Shown: positions 8,360 through 16,035 of the stretch, one piece after another | Position numbering within the stretch: the first letter of the stretch is position 1 | Layout of the letters: each line of letters starts with the position of its first letter | DNA from: Bacillus sp. 2205SS5-2 | Lineage (GTDB): Bacteria; Bacillota; Bacilli; Bacillales; Bacillaceae_K | Assembly (NCBI RefSeq): GCF_037024155.1 | Contig: NZ_JAYKTS010000040.1 | Coordinates: forward strand, 1 to 32,173 | Length of the DNA stretch: 32,173 bases | Reading direction: 5' to 3' | Made by a program: the position numbers and the translations under genes | Notes under the pieces: generated by a model | The model's database searches: none | Told to the model about the DNA's origin: nothing | Seen by the model: the letters and a program-made list of their open reading frames with translations, nothing else

Positions 8360-8370
8360 TTACGCATTGT

Positions 8371-8412
8371 CAGCGTTGGGACTGTAAATTGGTTCTCAGC
8401 GCTTTCCTTTTG
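8371..8412 (+). terminator. Intrinsic terminator of thrS
   Basis: AGCGTTGGGA (8372-8381) pairs over ten bases (with two G-U wobbles) with TCTCAGCGCT (8394-8403), followed by TTCCTTTT. Confidence 0.65.
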
Positions 8413-8541
8413 AGAGAAGGTCTTTTAATTTTGTAGGATTGAGAGTTCGTTTCTTTTATAGTGACCACTGATTGGAGGAGGGTGTTTGAACTGTAGATGA
8501 AAGAAAAAGGGGGCATAAAGGATAAGAATGAATATCTCGTC

Positions 8542-8579
8542 AAGACATGAATTGTTTTGTTTGAGTCTTCTCATGTCTT
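8542..8579. other. Perfect 9-bp inverted repeat between thrS and infC
   Basis: AAGACATGA (8542-8550) and TCATGTCTT (8571-8579) are exact reverse complements around a 20-base loop, with no T-run on either strand. It lies in the roughly 300-bp stretch between the thrS terminator and the infC promoter, where I see no convincing gene; a 17-codon frame at 8495 has its nearest GGAGG too far upstream. Function unknown. Confidence 0.4.
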
Positions 8580-8716
8580 CTAATACCACAAATTCGAGTA
8601 GATAAACATAGGAAGAGTCAAATTCGTCAAGAAAATAATGCCAATATGAAAAAAAGTTGCATTTGAAGAAAACATCTGATAATATAAAAGACGTTGTGAT
8701 TTTAATAAACGATTAA

Positions 8717-8746
8717 TTGACAGGCTATTAATGCTTATGATATAGT
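8717..8746 (+). promoter_or_regulatory. SigA promoter of the infC-rpmI-rplT operon
   Basis: A perfect TTGACA at 8717-8722 and TATAGT at 8741-8746 with an 18-bp spacer. It lies just ahead of the structured infC leader. Confidence 0.78.
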
Positions 8747-8754
8747 AATCAAGG

Positions 8755-8983
8755 TAAATTGAATACATCTTTGTGGAGAAGAAGAAGCTACCCGCTTCTC
8801 ACCTGAATGACGCAGTATGCAGTTAGCAGGTTTAGTGAAATGAAACGATAGCGTATGATGCGCTTTTCTAATGCGGGTGAGGTTCTCACGCGTATTTTTT
8901 ATTGTCTAAAATCTGCAGTCGGGACTAAAAACTACTTCAACACAAAAAAACGTATTCAGGAAAATACCTTGGAGGTGTCTCAT
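8755..8983 (+). promoter_or_regulatory. L20-type autoregulatory leader of infC-rpmI-rplT
   Basis: In B. subtilis and relatives, ribosomal protein L20 binds this leader and triggers premature termination. Here GAGAAG (near 8776-8781) pairs with CTTCTC (8795-8800), and CCTG/CAGG enclose a second arm around 8802-8831. The terminator is GCGGGTGAG (8873-8881) with CTCACGCGT (8885-8893) around GTT, followed by T residues at 8895-8900. CTCACC at 8798-8803 is complementary to GGTGAG at 8876-8881, giving a plausible antiterminator. An open frame from 8855 runs through this terminator and is not coding before 8984. Confidence 0.82.
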
Positions 8984-9499
8984 ATTAGCAAAGATATGTT
9001 CGTAAACGATGGCATTCGTGCCCGTGAAGTTCGTCTTATTGATCAAAATGGCGAGCAGCTTGGAATTAAATCTAAGCGTGATGCTCTTGAAATTGCTGAA
9101 CGTGCCAATTTGGACCTAGTATTAGTTGCTCCAAACGCGAAGCCACCTGTAGGCCGTATCATGGACTATGGAAAATTCAAGTTTGAACAACAAAAGAAGG
9201 ACAAAGAAGCGCGTAAGAATCAAAAGGTCATTAATCTTAAAGAAGTGCGTCTAAGCCCAACAATTGAAGAACATGATTTTAACACAAAATTACGTAATGG
9301 ACGTAAGTTCCTTGAAAATGGGGACAAAGTTAAAGCATCGATTCGATTTAAAGGTCGTGCGATCACTCATAAAGAAATTGGTCAAAGAGTACTTGACCGT
9401 TTTGCTGAGGCATGTAAGGATGTTGCAACAATTGAGTCCAAACCAAAAATGGATGGACGTAGCATGTTCTTAGTCTTAGCCCCTATTAACGAAAAGTAA
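8984..9499 (+). CDS. infC: Translation initiation factor IF-3
   Basis: IF-3 binds the 30S subunit, checks start codon pairing and prevents early joining of 50S. I place the start at the ATT codon at 8984, seven bases after GGAGGT (8971-8976). This gives 171 residues beginning with the family N-terminus (I/M)[20 protein letters not shown] is the known infC start in Bacillus and underlies discrimination by IF-3 itself. N-terminal domain about 1-70, Lys-rich linker about 71-85 ([13 protein letters not shown]), C-terminal domain about 86-171 with [15 protein letters not shown] conserved '[12 protein letters not shown]' motif reads [12 protein letters not shown] here, a minor change. First gene of the L20-regulated operon; rpmI follows after 22 bases. 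Confidence 0.96.
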   Translation: MSKDMFVNDGIRAREVRLIDQNGEQLGIKSKRDALEIAERANLDLVLVAPNAKPPVGRIMDYGKFKFEQQKKDKEARKNQKVINLKEVRLSPTIEEHDFNTKLRNGRKFLENGDKVKASIRFKGRAITHKEIGQRVLDRFAEACKDVATIESKPKMDGRSMFLVLAPINEK

Positions 9500-9521
9500 C
9501 GTAACCGAGGAGGAATACCCA

Positions 9522-9719
9522 ATGCCAAAAATGAAAACTCACCGCGGCTCTGCAAAGCGTTTCAAAAAGACAGGTTCTGGTAAACTAAAACGTTCTAAAG
9601 CTTATACAAGCCACTTATTCGCGAATAAATCTACCAAACAAAAACGTAAGCTTCGTAAAGGCGCAGTCGTTTCTAAAGGTGATTTCAAACGCATTCGTCA
9701 CATGCTAGACAACTTGTAA
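9522..9719 (+). CDS. rpmI: 50S ribosomal protein L35 (bL35)
   Basis: A 65-residue, very basic protein with the family start [20 protein letters not shown] and the conserved KQKRKLRKG and RIRHML segments. It is a structural part of the large subunit. The ATG follows GAGGAGGAATACCC. It sits between infC and rplT in the universal operon order and shares their L20-controlled transcript. Confidence 0.98.
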   Translation: MPKMKTHRGSAKRFKKTGSGKLKRSKAYTSHLFANKSTKQKRKLRKGAVVSKGDFKRIRHMLDNL

Positions 9720-9756
9720 AAAACAGATATTGTAGGAAAACTAGGAGGGAAATAAT

Positions 9757-10116
9757 ATGCCACGCGTAAAAGGCGGAACAGTAACACGCAGACGTCGTAA
9801 AAAAGTTATTAAATTAGCTAAAGGTTATTATGGTTCTAAACATACTTTATATAAAGTAGCAAATCAACAAGTAATGAAATCTTACATGTACGCTTATCGT
9901 GATCGTCGTCAGAAAAAACGCGACTTCCGTAAGCTTTGGATTACTCGTATCAATGCAGCTGCTCGTATGAATGGTCTTTCTTATAGCCGTTTAATGCACG
10001 GATTAAAGCTTGCTGGTATCGAAGTAAACCGCAAAATGCTTTCTGAGCTTGCTATTTCTGATGAAAAAGCATTTGCTCAATTAGCAGACGCTGCGAAAGC
10101 TCAAATCAACAAGTAA
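9757..10116 (+). CDS. rplT: 50S ribosomal protein L20 (bL20)
   Basis: A 119-residue, highly basic protein with the family start [17 protein letters not shown], the long basic N-terminal extension that enters 23S rRNA (about residues 1-58) and the globular C-terminal domain ([20 protein letters not shown]). It is needed for early 50S assembly. In Firmicutes it also represses its own operon by binding the infC leader; the leader upstream is consistent with that. Ribosome binding site AGGAGGG before the ATG. A strong terminator follows. Confidence 0.98.
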   Translation: MPRVKGGTVTRRRRKKVIKLAKGYYGSKHTLYKVANQQVMKSYMYAYRDRRQKKRDFRKLWITRINAAARMNGLSYSRLMHGLKLAGIEVNRKMLSELAISDEKAFAQLADAAKAQINK

Positions 10117-10124
10117 AAATAATC

Positions 10125-10158
10125 AAGCCGTTCTCTATTAGGAGAATGGCTTTTTTAA
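10125..10158 (+). terminator. Intrinsic terminator of infC-rpmI-rplT
   Basis: AGCCGTTCTC (10126-10135) pairs with GAGAATGGCT (10142-10151) around a short loop, followed by a T-run. Confidence 0.85.
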
Positions 10159-10349
10159 AGTTTTTTTTTGGATTGGTTACTCTTTGTACAAGGTGTCATA
10201 AAGTTCACGAAAAGAGTCTAGTAATAGGAAGATTGATGAAGTAAGTCAATATATAAGAAATGTAATCCAAACGTGAAAAGTCTTTATAGGACATATTAAC
10301 TGTTACGAAAACAGTCTTCATTCACACTGTAAAAAGGAGGAGTGATAGT

Positions 10350-10622
10350 ATGGTTCAACTCTTGCTAGGTTACCTATTGATGGTAAACCTTGTTTCATTT
10401 TTCGTCATGAGAATGGACAAACAGAAAGCAAAGAAGAATACCTATCGGATCAGCGAAAAAACACTTTGGAAGCTAAGTTGGATTGGGGGAGCGATCGGTT
10501 CTTTTTTGGGGATGAAAACCTTTAGGCATAAAACAAAGCACCGCGTTTTTGCTTGGGGCTTACCGATTTTGGCTATCATACAAGTGATTCTGATTAGCTG
10601 GATGATCATCGCCCTGTCATAA
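10350..10622 (+). CDS. ysdA: DUF1294 family membrane protein YsdA
   Basis: A 90-residue membrane protein. Segments at about 1-20, 45-60 and 68-88 are hydrophobic, and between them is the family signature of a DK motif (MDKQKAKKNTYRISEKTLW) followed by GGAIGSFLGMKTFRHKTKHRVF. Its position after rplT matches B. subtilis ysdA. No biochemical function is known to me. The ATG follows AAAAGGAGGAGTGATAGT. The 230-bp gap between it and rplT contains a stretch resembling decayed repeat ends, but no clear promoter. Confidence 0.88.
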   Translation: MVQLLLGYLLMVNLVSFFVMRMDKQKAKKNTYRISEKTLWKLSWIGGAIGSFLGMKTFRHKTKHRVFAWGLPILAIIQVILISWMIIALS

Positions 10623-10801
10623 GAGCGAGCATAGTTGTATAAGATGTAATAAGCTGAAAAAATTGAGTAAAGCGTCAAAAGCCTGTTTGATCAGCTTTGC
10701 AGAATTGGTGTGAGATCGTCATGTCTATTTCAACGCACAATTGTCCTCCCTAATGAATAAAAGCAATGTTTAAGATATCTATTTGAATGGTGAATTAGAA
10801 A

Positions 10802-10892
10802 GGCTGTTATCTCATAGTATGTTGCTTTTCGTCTATTTTGATGATTCCATCTTAAATTAGGTAAAATAGCAACAATGAATATGTAAACAGCC
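10802..10892. mobile_element. Short MITE-like inverted-repeat element, copy I
   Basis: A 91-bp element starting GGCTGTTATCTC and ending ATGTAAACAGCC. Its ends are inverted repeats over about 30 bp with mismatches (both carry GTTGCT internally). Flanking 8-mers ATTAGAAA (10794-10801) and ATAAGAAA (10893-10900) match at seven of eight positions. It contains TTGATG (10838-10843) and TAAAAT (10862-10867), 18 bp apart, so it may supply the promoter for the next gene, which starts 34 bp downstream. Confidence 0.6.
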
Positions 10893-10925
10893 ATAAGAAA
10901 AGAGCACAGGAAGAAGGTGAGCTGG

Positions 10926-11501
10926 ATGAATAGCGAGATGTTGCTGCTATTTTCCTTTGTAGAAAATTGGGGCGTTCTCGCTCCGTTAGCCTTTATTCTC
11001 TTTCACGTTCTACGGCAGTTCTTATTTTTACCCGTAATTCTTGTCTGTATGGCGGGAGGGGTTTTGTTTGGAAGTTTATTGGGTACGATTTATTCTCTAG
11101 TGGGATTAACCCTTTTATCTAGTCTATTCTTTATCGGGATTCATAAATTTCCAAGGTTTTATGAAAAGTTATTAAATATGAAAAATAAATGGTTCGGTCC
11201 CCATGCTCGTTTAACAATCGGGCAAATTACAGTACTTCGCTTAATTCCATTCGTACATTTTCAACTACTCAATCTTTGTTTATTGGAACGAAAAAAAACC
11301 TTTAAAAAATTTATTAAAAGCTCGTTTTTAACTAACCTCCCTTTGGCCTTTTTTTATACCGTCTTTGGTCAGTTTATTGCAGAATTTACACCAGGCATGG
11401 TCATCTTAATCCTGCTGGGGATTAGTGTATTATTTTATGTTTTGAGAGAAAAGGTCACGGTGATGAAGTGGAAGGAATTTTTCCCTGTTAAATCATCCTA
11501 A
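10926..11501 (+). CDS. TVP38/TMEM64 (VTT-domain) family membrane protein
   Basis: A 191-residue integral membrane protein of the SNARE-associated/DedA-like superfamily. About five hydrophobic segments are visible. The signature R-x(6)-P followed by GGVLFGSLLGTIYSLVG lies around residues 29-60, and the C-terminal part (FTPGMVILILLGISVLFYVLREK) contains the last helix. Bacterial relatives are proposed to act in lipid or membrane homeostasis; the exact substrate here is unknown. I chose the ATG at 10926, six bases after AGAAGGTG; a GTG at 10917 overlaps that ribosome binding site. It occupies the position of B. subtilis ysdB but belongs to the family of ytxB, so I leave the symbol blank. A weak terminator follows. 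Confidence 0.82.
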   Translation: MNSEMLLLFSFVENWGVLAPLAFILFHVLRQFLFLPVILVCMAGGVLFGSLLGTIYSLVGLTLLSSLFFIGIHKFPRFYEKLLNMKNKWFGPHARLTIGQITVLRLIPFVHFQLLNLCLLERKKTFKKFIKSSFLTNLPLAFFYTVFGQFIAEFTPGMVILILLGISVLFYVLREKVTVMKWKEFFPVKSS

Positions 11502-11510
11502 TTCCGTAAA

Positions 11511-11541
11511 AGTCATTCTCAAAAAGAGAGTGGCTTATTTT
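11511..11541 (+). terminator. Probable terminator after the VTT-domain gene
   Basis: AGTCATTCTC (11511-11520) and GAGAGTGGCT (11526-11535) pair over ten bases with two G-U wobbles around AAAAA, followed by the weak T-run TATTTT. Confidence 0.6.
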
Positions 11542-11559
11542 CGGTTGAAATGCACTTTC

Positions 11560-11568
11560 TGTTATAAT
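11560..11568 (+). promoter_or_regulatory. Extended -10 promoter of the dUTPase gene
   Basis: TGTTATAAT: a perfect TATAAT at 11563-11568 preceded by the TGn extension. There is no good -35 box at the usual distance, which fits an extended -10 promoter. Confidence 0.5.
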
Positions 11569-11604
11569 TTCAAAAGACAGATGTAAAAAGGAAGGGAGCT
11601 ACAA

Positions 11605-12090
11605 ATGAATATTCAGACGTTGTTTAATATGCAGAAGGAGTTGGATTCATACATAGAAGAAAATAAAGGGGTGGCGGATGAGGATTTGTTTTCACGGAAA
11701 CTATTAGCGCTGCTCGTTGAAATAGGAGAATTGGCAAATGAAACGAGATGCTTTAAATTTTGGAGTAATAAATCGCCATCTGCTAAATCTATGATCTTAG
11801 AAGAATTTGTCGATGGGGTACATTTTATTCTGTCTCTTGGTCTTGAAGTTGGGGTTGAGAACTCTTCAATTCAAGCACATGGAAAGGAAAGGGACCTCAC
11901 TCGTCAGTTTTTAGTCGTCATGGAGATAGCGCATAAATTTGGTCACTCACGATCGAAAAAAGATTTTCAAGACTTTATCGATCAGTATTTTTATCTTGGT
12001 CGATTAATAGGCTTCTCAGAAGAGGAAATCGTTCAAGCCTATTACCAAAAGAATGAAGTAAATTATCGAAGACAACAAGAGGGGTACTAG
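11605..12090 (+). CDS. Dimeric dUTP diphosphatase (MazG-like, dUTPase_2 family)
   Basis: Hydrolyses dUTP to dUMP and pyrophosphate, keeping uracil out of DNA and feeding dTMP synthesis. The 161-residue all-alpha protein has the metal-binding pattern of the all-alpha NTP pyrophosphohydrolases: Glu39-x2-Glu42 in VEIGELANETRCFKFW, and Glu67-x2-Asp70 in EEFVDGVHF. The EFVDGVHFILSLGLE stretch is typical of dimeric dUTPases in Bacilli. The ATG follows GGAAGGGAGC. It has its own promoter and lies between the VTT-domain gene and ysdC, an order I recall in the B. cereus group. The 265-bp gap after it carries only the next promoter. Confidence 0.88.
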   Translation: MNIQTLFNMQKELDSYIEENKGVADEDLFSRKLLALLVEIGELANETRCFKFWSNKSPSAKSMILEEFVDGVHFILSLGLEVGVENSSIQAHGKERDLTRQFLVVMEIAHKFGHSRSKKDFQDFIDQYFYLGRLIGFSEEEIVQAYYQKNEVNYRRQQEGY

Positions 12091-12256
12091 TTCTATTGGT
12101 TAGGATTTTGATCACATTATTGCCGTTGTATTAAATCGAAAAGTATTCGGCGGATATGTACGTCTTTTGGATTGTTTTTGATGTGAATCACCTGCAAAAT
12201 GAAGGAATCCATCAATAGTTAGATTAAATAGAAACAAAGCTTAGAAAAAGTCCTTT

Positions 12257-12285
12257 TTGATTGATTGAAATAGTTCGAGTATAAT
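12257..12285 (+). promoter_or_regulatory. SigA promoter of ysdC
   Basis: TTGATT at 12257-12262 and a perfect TATAAT at 12280-12285 with a 17-bp spacer, about 70 bp upstream of the ysdC start. Confidence 0.75.
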
Positions 12286-12355
12286 AAAATGTAATGGCTC
12301 GAAATGAACTGATACATATAGAGAAGCAAGAATATATTTTGAAAGGGGTCTTATC

Positions 12356-13444
12356 TTGACGAAAAAACTAGACGAAACATTATCAATGCTAAAAGAATTA
12401 ACCGATGCAAAAGGGGTTCCTGGAAACGAAAGAGAAGTACGACAGGTGATGAGAAAATACATCGAACCATTTGCAGATGAAATGATGACCGATGGGTTGG
12501 GGAGCTTAATAGCGAAAAAGATTGGTGATGAAAACGGTCCAAAAATCATGATTGCTGGCCACTTGGATGAAGTGGGCTTTATGGTCACTCGCGTCGATGA
12601 CAAAGGATTTTTGCGCTTTCAAACACTAGGCGGTTGGTGGTCTCAAGTCATGCTTGCTCAACGTGTAACGATCGTAACAAGCAAAGGAGACGTTACAGGT
12701 GTGATTGGCTCAAAACCGCCGCATATTCTTCCGCTTGAAGCACGCAAAAAAGCCGTGGATATTAAAGATATGTTTATTGATATTGGTGCCTCAAGCAAGG
12801 AGGAAGCCACAGAATGGGGCATTCGTCCAGGAGATATGGTCGTTCCATATTTTGAATTCACCGTAATGAACAATGAAAAAATGTTGCTTGCCAAAGCATG
12901 GGATAACCGAATAGGCTGTGCCATTGCGATAGATGTATTAAAGAATTTACAAGGAACTGATCATCCGAATATTGTCTATGGTGTTGGAACAGTACAAGAA
13001 GAGGTTGCTCTTCGAGGGGCTCGAACCTCTGCGTCTGTCATTAAACCAGATATCGGATTTGCTGTAGATGTAGGTATCGCAGGAGATACACCAGGTATTT
13101 CAGCGAAGGATGCTCCTTGTAAAATGGGCGAAGGTCCGCAAATCATTCTCTATGATGCATCAATGATTTCTCACAAAGGGCTACGTGACTTTGTGACAAA
13201 TACGGCAGACGATATGGAAATTCCGTATCAATTTGATTCGATTCCTGGTGGTGGAACAGATTCAGGAGCGATTCATTTGACCGCAAATGGAGTACCAGCA
13301 TTAACCATTACCATTGCCACAAGGTATATTCATTCGCATGCGGCAATGCTACACAGAGATGATTACGAGAATACGGTGAAGCTTATTACCGAGATCATTA
13401 AGCGTCTAGATAAAGATACTGTGGCGAAGATAACGTTTGATTGA
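12356..13444 (+). CDS. ysdC: M42 family metallopeptidase (glutamyl/PepA-like aminopeptidase) YsdC
   Basis: A cytosolic dinuclear metal aminopeptidase that trims peptides. The 362-residue protein has the M42 ligands and catalytic residues in order: His69 and Asp71 in GHLDEVGF, Asp183 in WDNRIG, Glu215-Glu216 in VQEEVALRG, Asp238 in AVDVGIAGD, and a His in [11 protein letters not shown] (323-333). The start is a TTG at 12356 after GAAAGGGG, and the N-terminus [20 protein letters not shown] fits the B. subtilis YsdC start. B. subtilis has the same neighbour, sspI, on the opposite strand. The gene ends at a two-way terminator shared with sspI. Confidence 0.94.
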   Translation: MTKKLDETLSMLKELTDAKGVPGNEREVRQVMRKYIEPFADEMMTDGLGSLIAKKIGDENGPKIMIAGHLDEVGFMVTRVDDKGFLRFQTLGGWWSQVMLAQRVTIVTSKGDVTGVIGSKPPHILPLEARKKAVDIKDMFIDIGASSKEEATEWGIRPGDMVVPYFEFTVMNNEKMLLAKAWDNRIGCAIAIDVLKNLQGTDHPNIVYGVGTVQEEVALRGARTSASVIKPDIGFAVDVGIAGDTPGISAKDAPCKMGEGPQIILYDASMISHKGLRDFVTNTADDMEIPYQFDSIPGGGTDSGAIHLTANGVPALTITIATRYIHSHAAMLHRDDYENTVKLITEIIKRLDKDTVAKITFD

Positions 13445-13446
13445 AA

Positions 13447-13486
13447 GAAAAAGCGCTTAGGCTAATAATTATGCCTAAGCGTTTTT
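13447..13486. terminator. Bidirectional terminator between ysdC and sspI
   Basis: CGCTTAGGC and GCCTAAGCG are perfect complements (13454-13462 and 13473-13481), with AAAAAG on one side and TTTTTC on the other, so the hairpin can stop both converging genes. Confidence 0.85.
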
Positions 13487-13488
13487 CA

Positions 13489-13695
13489 TTATTTCAAGCT
13501 GTCTTCAAGTTTTTCTAAAATGACGGTCTGTTCTTGAGGCGAGGCATTTTGCCAATACACTTCAAATAGAACACCTAAACCAGGCAACATTTTTTCTTCT
13601 CCGCTTTGAATGGCGTCCACGATCGTATCTTTAAACTCATCTTGGGAATTTCCCGACACATTGTGAATAATGGCATTTCGAAGATTTAGACCCAT
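13489..13695 (-). CDS. sspI: Small acid-soluble spore protein SspI
   Basis: A 68-residue minor spore-core protein, made late in the forespore. Its sequence follows the SspI family throughout: LNLRNAI at the start, then the highly conserved [20 protein letters not shown] core at residues 25-44. It is not one of the DNA-binding alpha/beta SASPs, and its precise role is unknown. AAAGGAGAGA lies just before the ATG. On its strand a CATAATA sequence (13748-13754) fits the SigG -10 pattern CATnnTA about 55 bases upstream, but I found no firm -35. Position between ysdC and ysgA matches B. subtilis and marks the organism as a spore former. Confidence 0.95.
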   Translation of the reverse strand: MGLNLRNAIIHNVSGNSQDEFKDTIVDAIQSGEEKMLPGLGVLFEVYWQNASPQEQTVILEKLEDSLK

Positions 13696-13745
13696 TGAAT
13701 GTCTCTCCTTTAATTGTAATCAATACTAGCATTTGTTTCTGTTCA

Positions 13746-13774
13746 TTTATTATGTATGAAAGTTCATGTATAAT
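13746..13774 (+). promoter_or_regulatory. Candidate promoter of ysgA
   Basis: A perfect TATAAT at 13769-13774 lies 35 bp before the TTG start. The -35 position (13746-13751, TTTATT, spacer 17) is a poor match, so this is tentative. Confidence 0.4.
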
Positions 13775-13808
13775 ATAAAAATCGAAGAATTTCTAGGGAG
13801 CGATCGGT

Positions 13809-14567
13809 TTGAACGTTGTGGAATCAATCAAAAATCCAAAAGTGAAACAATGGAGAAAACTATTAACAAGAAAAGAACGTGACAAAACAGGCATGTTTAT
13901 TGTTGAAGGTTTTCATTTAGTGGAAGAGGCTTTAAAAGAACGAGATACGGTTATGGAAGTCATGATTAGTGAGGAAGTTGAAATACCAACCTCCTGGAAT
14001 ATAAATAATAAGCAGATGACTAGGTTGACTCATGAGGTAACAAAAGCTCTTTCTGATACCGAAAGTCCTCAAGGAGTTTTTGCGATATGCTACCAAACAA
14101 ATTCGGGTGAACATCTTCGCGGAACCTCATTTTTATTAATTGATTCTGTACAAGACCCAGGCAATTTAGGTACGATGATACGAACAGCGGATGCAGCTGG
14201 AATGGACGCTGTAATTTTAGGAACTGGAACCGTTGATGCGTATAATCCAAAGGTCCTTCGTTCTGCACAGGGTAGTCATTTTCATATTCCGATTTATCGA
14301 CAAGATTTAGGCCGTACCATCGACGTGTTAAAAGAAAAAGAAGTCTCAATCTATGGGACAGCACTTGAAAATGGCGTTAATTTTTCAACTGTAGAAATGA
14401 ATAGTTCTTTTGCTATACTAATGGGGAACGAAGGAAGTGGTGTTTCTAGAGAGTTGTTAGCAAAAACAGACGAAAATCTGTATATCCCAATTTACGGAAA
14501 AAGTGAATCTTTAAATGTTGCCGTAGCCGCAGGGATATTGATGTACAGCGGAAAAGCTCGACAGTGA
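13809..14567 (+). CDS. ysgA: TrmH/SpoU family RNA 2'-O-ribose methyltransferase YsgA
   Basis: A SAM-dependent methyltransferase of the SPOUT class, expected to methylate a ribose in rRNA. In 252 residues it has an N-terminal substrate-binding domain (about 1-95, GMFIVEGFHLVEEAL) and the knotted SpoU domain (about 107-250). The latter shows the three motifs in order: DPGNLGTMIRTADAAG, LMGNEGSGVS and LNVAVAAGILMY. The start is a TTG at 13809, nine bases after GGGAGCGA; the next in-frame options would cut into the conserved N-terminus. It precedes the pheST leader, as in B. subtilis. The target nucleotide cannot be read from sequence. No clear terminator follows. Confidence 0.9.
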   Translation: MNVVESIKNPKVKQWRKLLTRKERDKTGMFIVEGFHLVEEALKERDTVMEVMISEEVEIPTSWNINNKQMTRLTHEVTKALSDTESPQGVFAICYQTNSGEHLRGTSFLLIDSVQDPGNLGTMIRTADAAGMDAVILGTGTVDAYNPKVLRSAQGSHFHIPIYRQDLGRTIDVLKEKEVSIYGTALENGVNFSTVEMNSSFAILMGNEGSGVSRELLAKTDENLYIPIYGKSESLNVAVAAGILMYSGKARQ

Positions 14568-14611
14568 GCACACTTTGCTGATAATAAGTCAGGGGAAAAA
14601 TAGTTAGAAAC

Positions 14612-14641
14612 TTGAAATCTATTCGAGAACTATACTATAAT
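14612..14641 (+). promoter_or_regulatory. SigA promoter of pheST
   Basis: TTGAAA at 14612-14617 and a perfect TATAAT at 14636-14641 with an 18-bp spacer, followed by the T-box leader. Confidence 0.78.
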
Positions 14642-14649
14642 AGACACCA

Positions 14650-14913
14650 TATGATAAATTACATATCACAAAAACCATGATAGAGAAAAGTAGCTTGTCA
14701 CCTTTTTTACTAGGGAAAAATGCCTTGACTGAAAGCATTTTATGAAAGAACAAGTGAAGTTCACCTCTGGAGTTGACGTCAGGACCATTCCTTTGAATGT
14801 AAAGACGATCCGGATAAATATCCGTTATTTCAATGAAGCTAGCATGTTTTTTGTGCTCAGTAGGGTGGTACCGCGAATGTAACCTCGTCCCTTCTTCAGG
14901 GATGGGGTTTTTT
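14650..14913 (+). promoter_or_regulatory. Phenylalanine T-box leader of pheST
   Basis: A tRNA-Phe-sensing riboswitch. An AGTA motif near 14688-14691 marks the 5' side of the specifier loop. The specifier codon is TTC (Phe) at 14760-14762, followed by ACCTCT exactly as in the thrS leader. The T-box AGGGTGGTACCGCG is at 14862-14875. The terminator stem AACCTCGTCCCT (14881-14892) pairs with AGGGATGGGGTT (14898-14909), followed by T residues. Transcription would continue into pheS only when uncharged tRNA-Phe stabilises the antiterminator. Confidence 0.94.
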
Positions 14914-14977
14914 ATTTGTCTTTAAAGACCACAGAGGTTCAAAAGCGAGCGCGTTTCGAAAAAAAGGAGGAATTAAA

Positions 14978-16015
14978 ATGGAGTCAAGATTAAAGGAACT
15001 TCAAGAAGAAGCTCTTACACAAATAGAGCAAGCAACAGATTTAAAGCAATTAAATGATGTGCGGGTTGCGTATCTGGGGAAGAAAGGACCTATCACTGAA
15101 GTACTAAGAGGGATGGGTAAATTATCAGCAGAAGAACGTCCCAAAATGGGTGCGTTGGCAAACGAAGTACGTGCCGTCATCGGTGATGCTATTGAAGTGA
15201 AGCAAAGTAATATGGAAAAAGAAGCGGTGGAAAAACAATTAGCCTCTGAAACCATCGATGTAACACTTCCAGGAAGTCCAGTACAAGCGGGCAATCACCA
15301 TCCTTTAACGAGAATCATTGAAGAAATTGAAGATCTTTTCATCGGTATGGGCTATCAAATAGCAGAGGGACCAGAAGTTGAAAAAGATTATTACAATTTT
15401 GAGGCTTTAAACTTACCTAAAGGCCATCCAGCTCGAGATATGCAGGATTCTTTCTATATTACAGAGGAAATTTTGTTGCGAACACACACATCTCCTGTTC
15501 AAGCAAGAACGATGGAAATGCATAAAGGGGAAGGACCTGTCAAAATCATTTGTCCAGGCAAAGTGTATCGCCGTGATTCGGATGATGCAACTCATTCTCA
15601 TCAATTTATGCAAATTGAAGGGCTTGTCATTGATGAAAATATCTCTATGAGTGATTTAAAAGGGACACTTCAAGTGTTTGCAAAAAAACTCTTTGGTGAA
15701 GAGCGCGAAATTCGTCTTCGTCCAAGCTTTTTCCCGTTCACAGAACCATCAGTGGAAATGGATATTTCTTGTAAAATATGTGATGGCGAGGGCTGTTCAG
15801 TATGTAAGAAAACAGGCTGGATTGAGATTCTAGGTGCCGGTATGGTACATCCAAATGTATTGGAAATGGCCGGATTCGATTCAAAGAAATACACTGGTTT
15901 TGCATTCGGAATGGGACCAGAGCGGATTGCGATGCTGAAATATGGCGTAGATGATATTCGTCATTTTTATGCGAATGATATTCGATTCTTAACACAATTT
16001 CATGAACACGAGTAA
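14978..16015 (+). CDS. pheS: Phenylalanine--tRNA ligase alpha subunit
   Basis: The catalytic subunit of the alpha2-beta2 PheRS. The protein has 345 residues, with an N-terminal coiled-coil tRNA-binding arm (about 1-90) and the class II core (about 105-340). Motif 2 appears as [20 protein letters not shown] and motif 3 as [20 protein letters not shown]. The [12 protein letters not shown] segment and a Cys cluster ([12 protein letters not shown], about 264-275) are also typical. The ATG follows AAAAAGGAGGAATT. pheT starts 20 bases after its stop, so the two are made together under the Phe T-box. Confidence 0.98.
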   Translation: MESRLKELQEEALTQIEQATDLKQLNDVRVAYLGKKGPITEVLRGMGKLSAEERPKMGALANEVRAVIGDAIEVKQSNMEKEAVEKQLASETIDVTLPGSPVQAGNHHPLTRIIEEIEDLFIGMGYQIAEGPEVEKDYYNFEALNLPKGHPARDMQDSFYITEEILLRTHTSPVQARTMEMHKGEGPVKIICPGKVYRRDSDDATHSHQFMQIEGLVIDENISMSDLKGTLQVFAKKLFGEEREIRLRPSFFPFTEPSVEMDISCKICDGEGCSVCKKTGWIEILGAGMVHPNVLEMAGFDSKKYTGFAFGMGPERIAMLKYGVDDIRHFYANDIRFLTQFHEHE

Positions 16016-16035
16016 AACTAAAGGAGGGTATACAC

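Noticed and set aside
8495-8548. 17-codon frame between thrS and infC
   Set aside because: The nearest GGAGG is too far upstream and the sequence resembles nothing known.
8855-8983. N-terminal extension of IF-3
   Set aside because: It reads through the leader terminator. The family N-terminus begins at the ATT at 8984 behind GGAGGT.
10190-10330. Stretch with GAAAAGAGTCT and GAAAACAGTCT, similar to the repeat ends
   Set aside because: Both matches point the same way and there is no duplication, so I did not call a copy.
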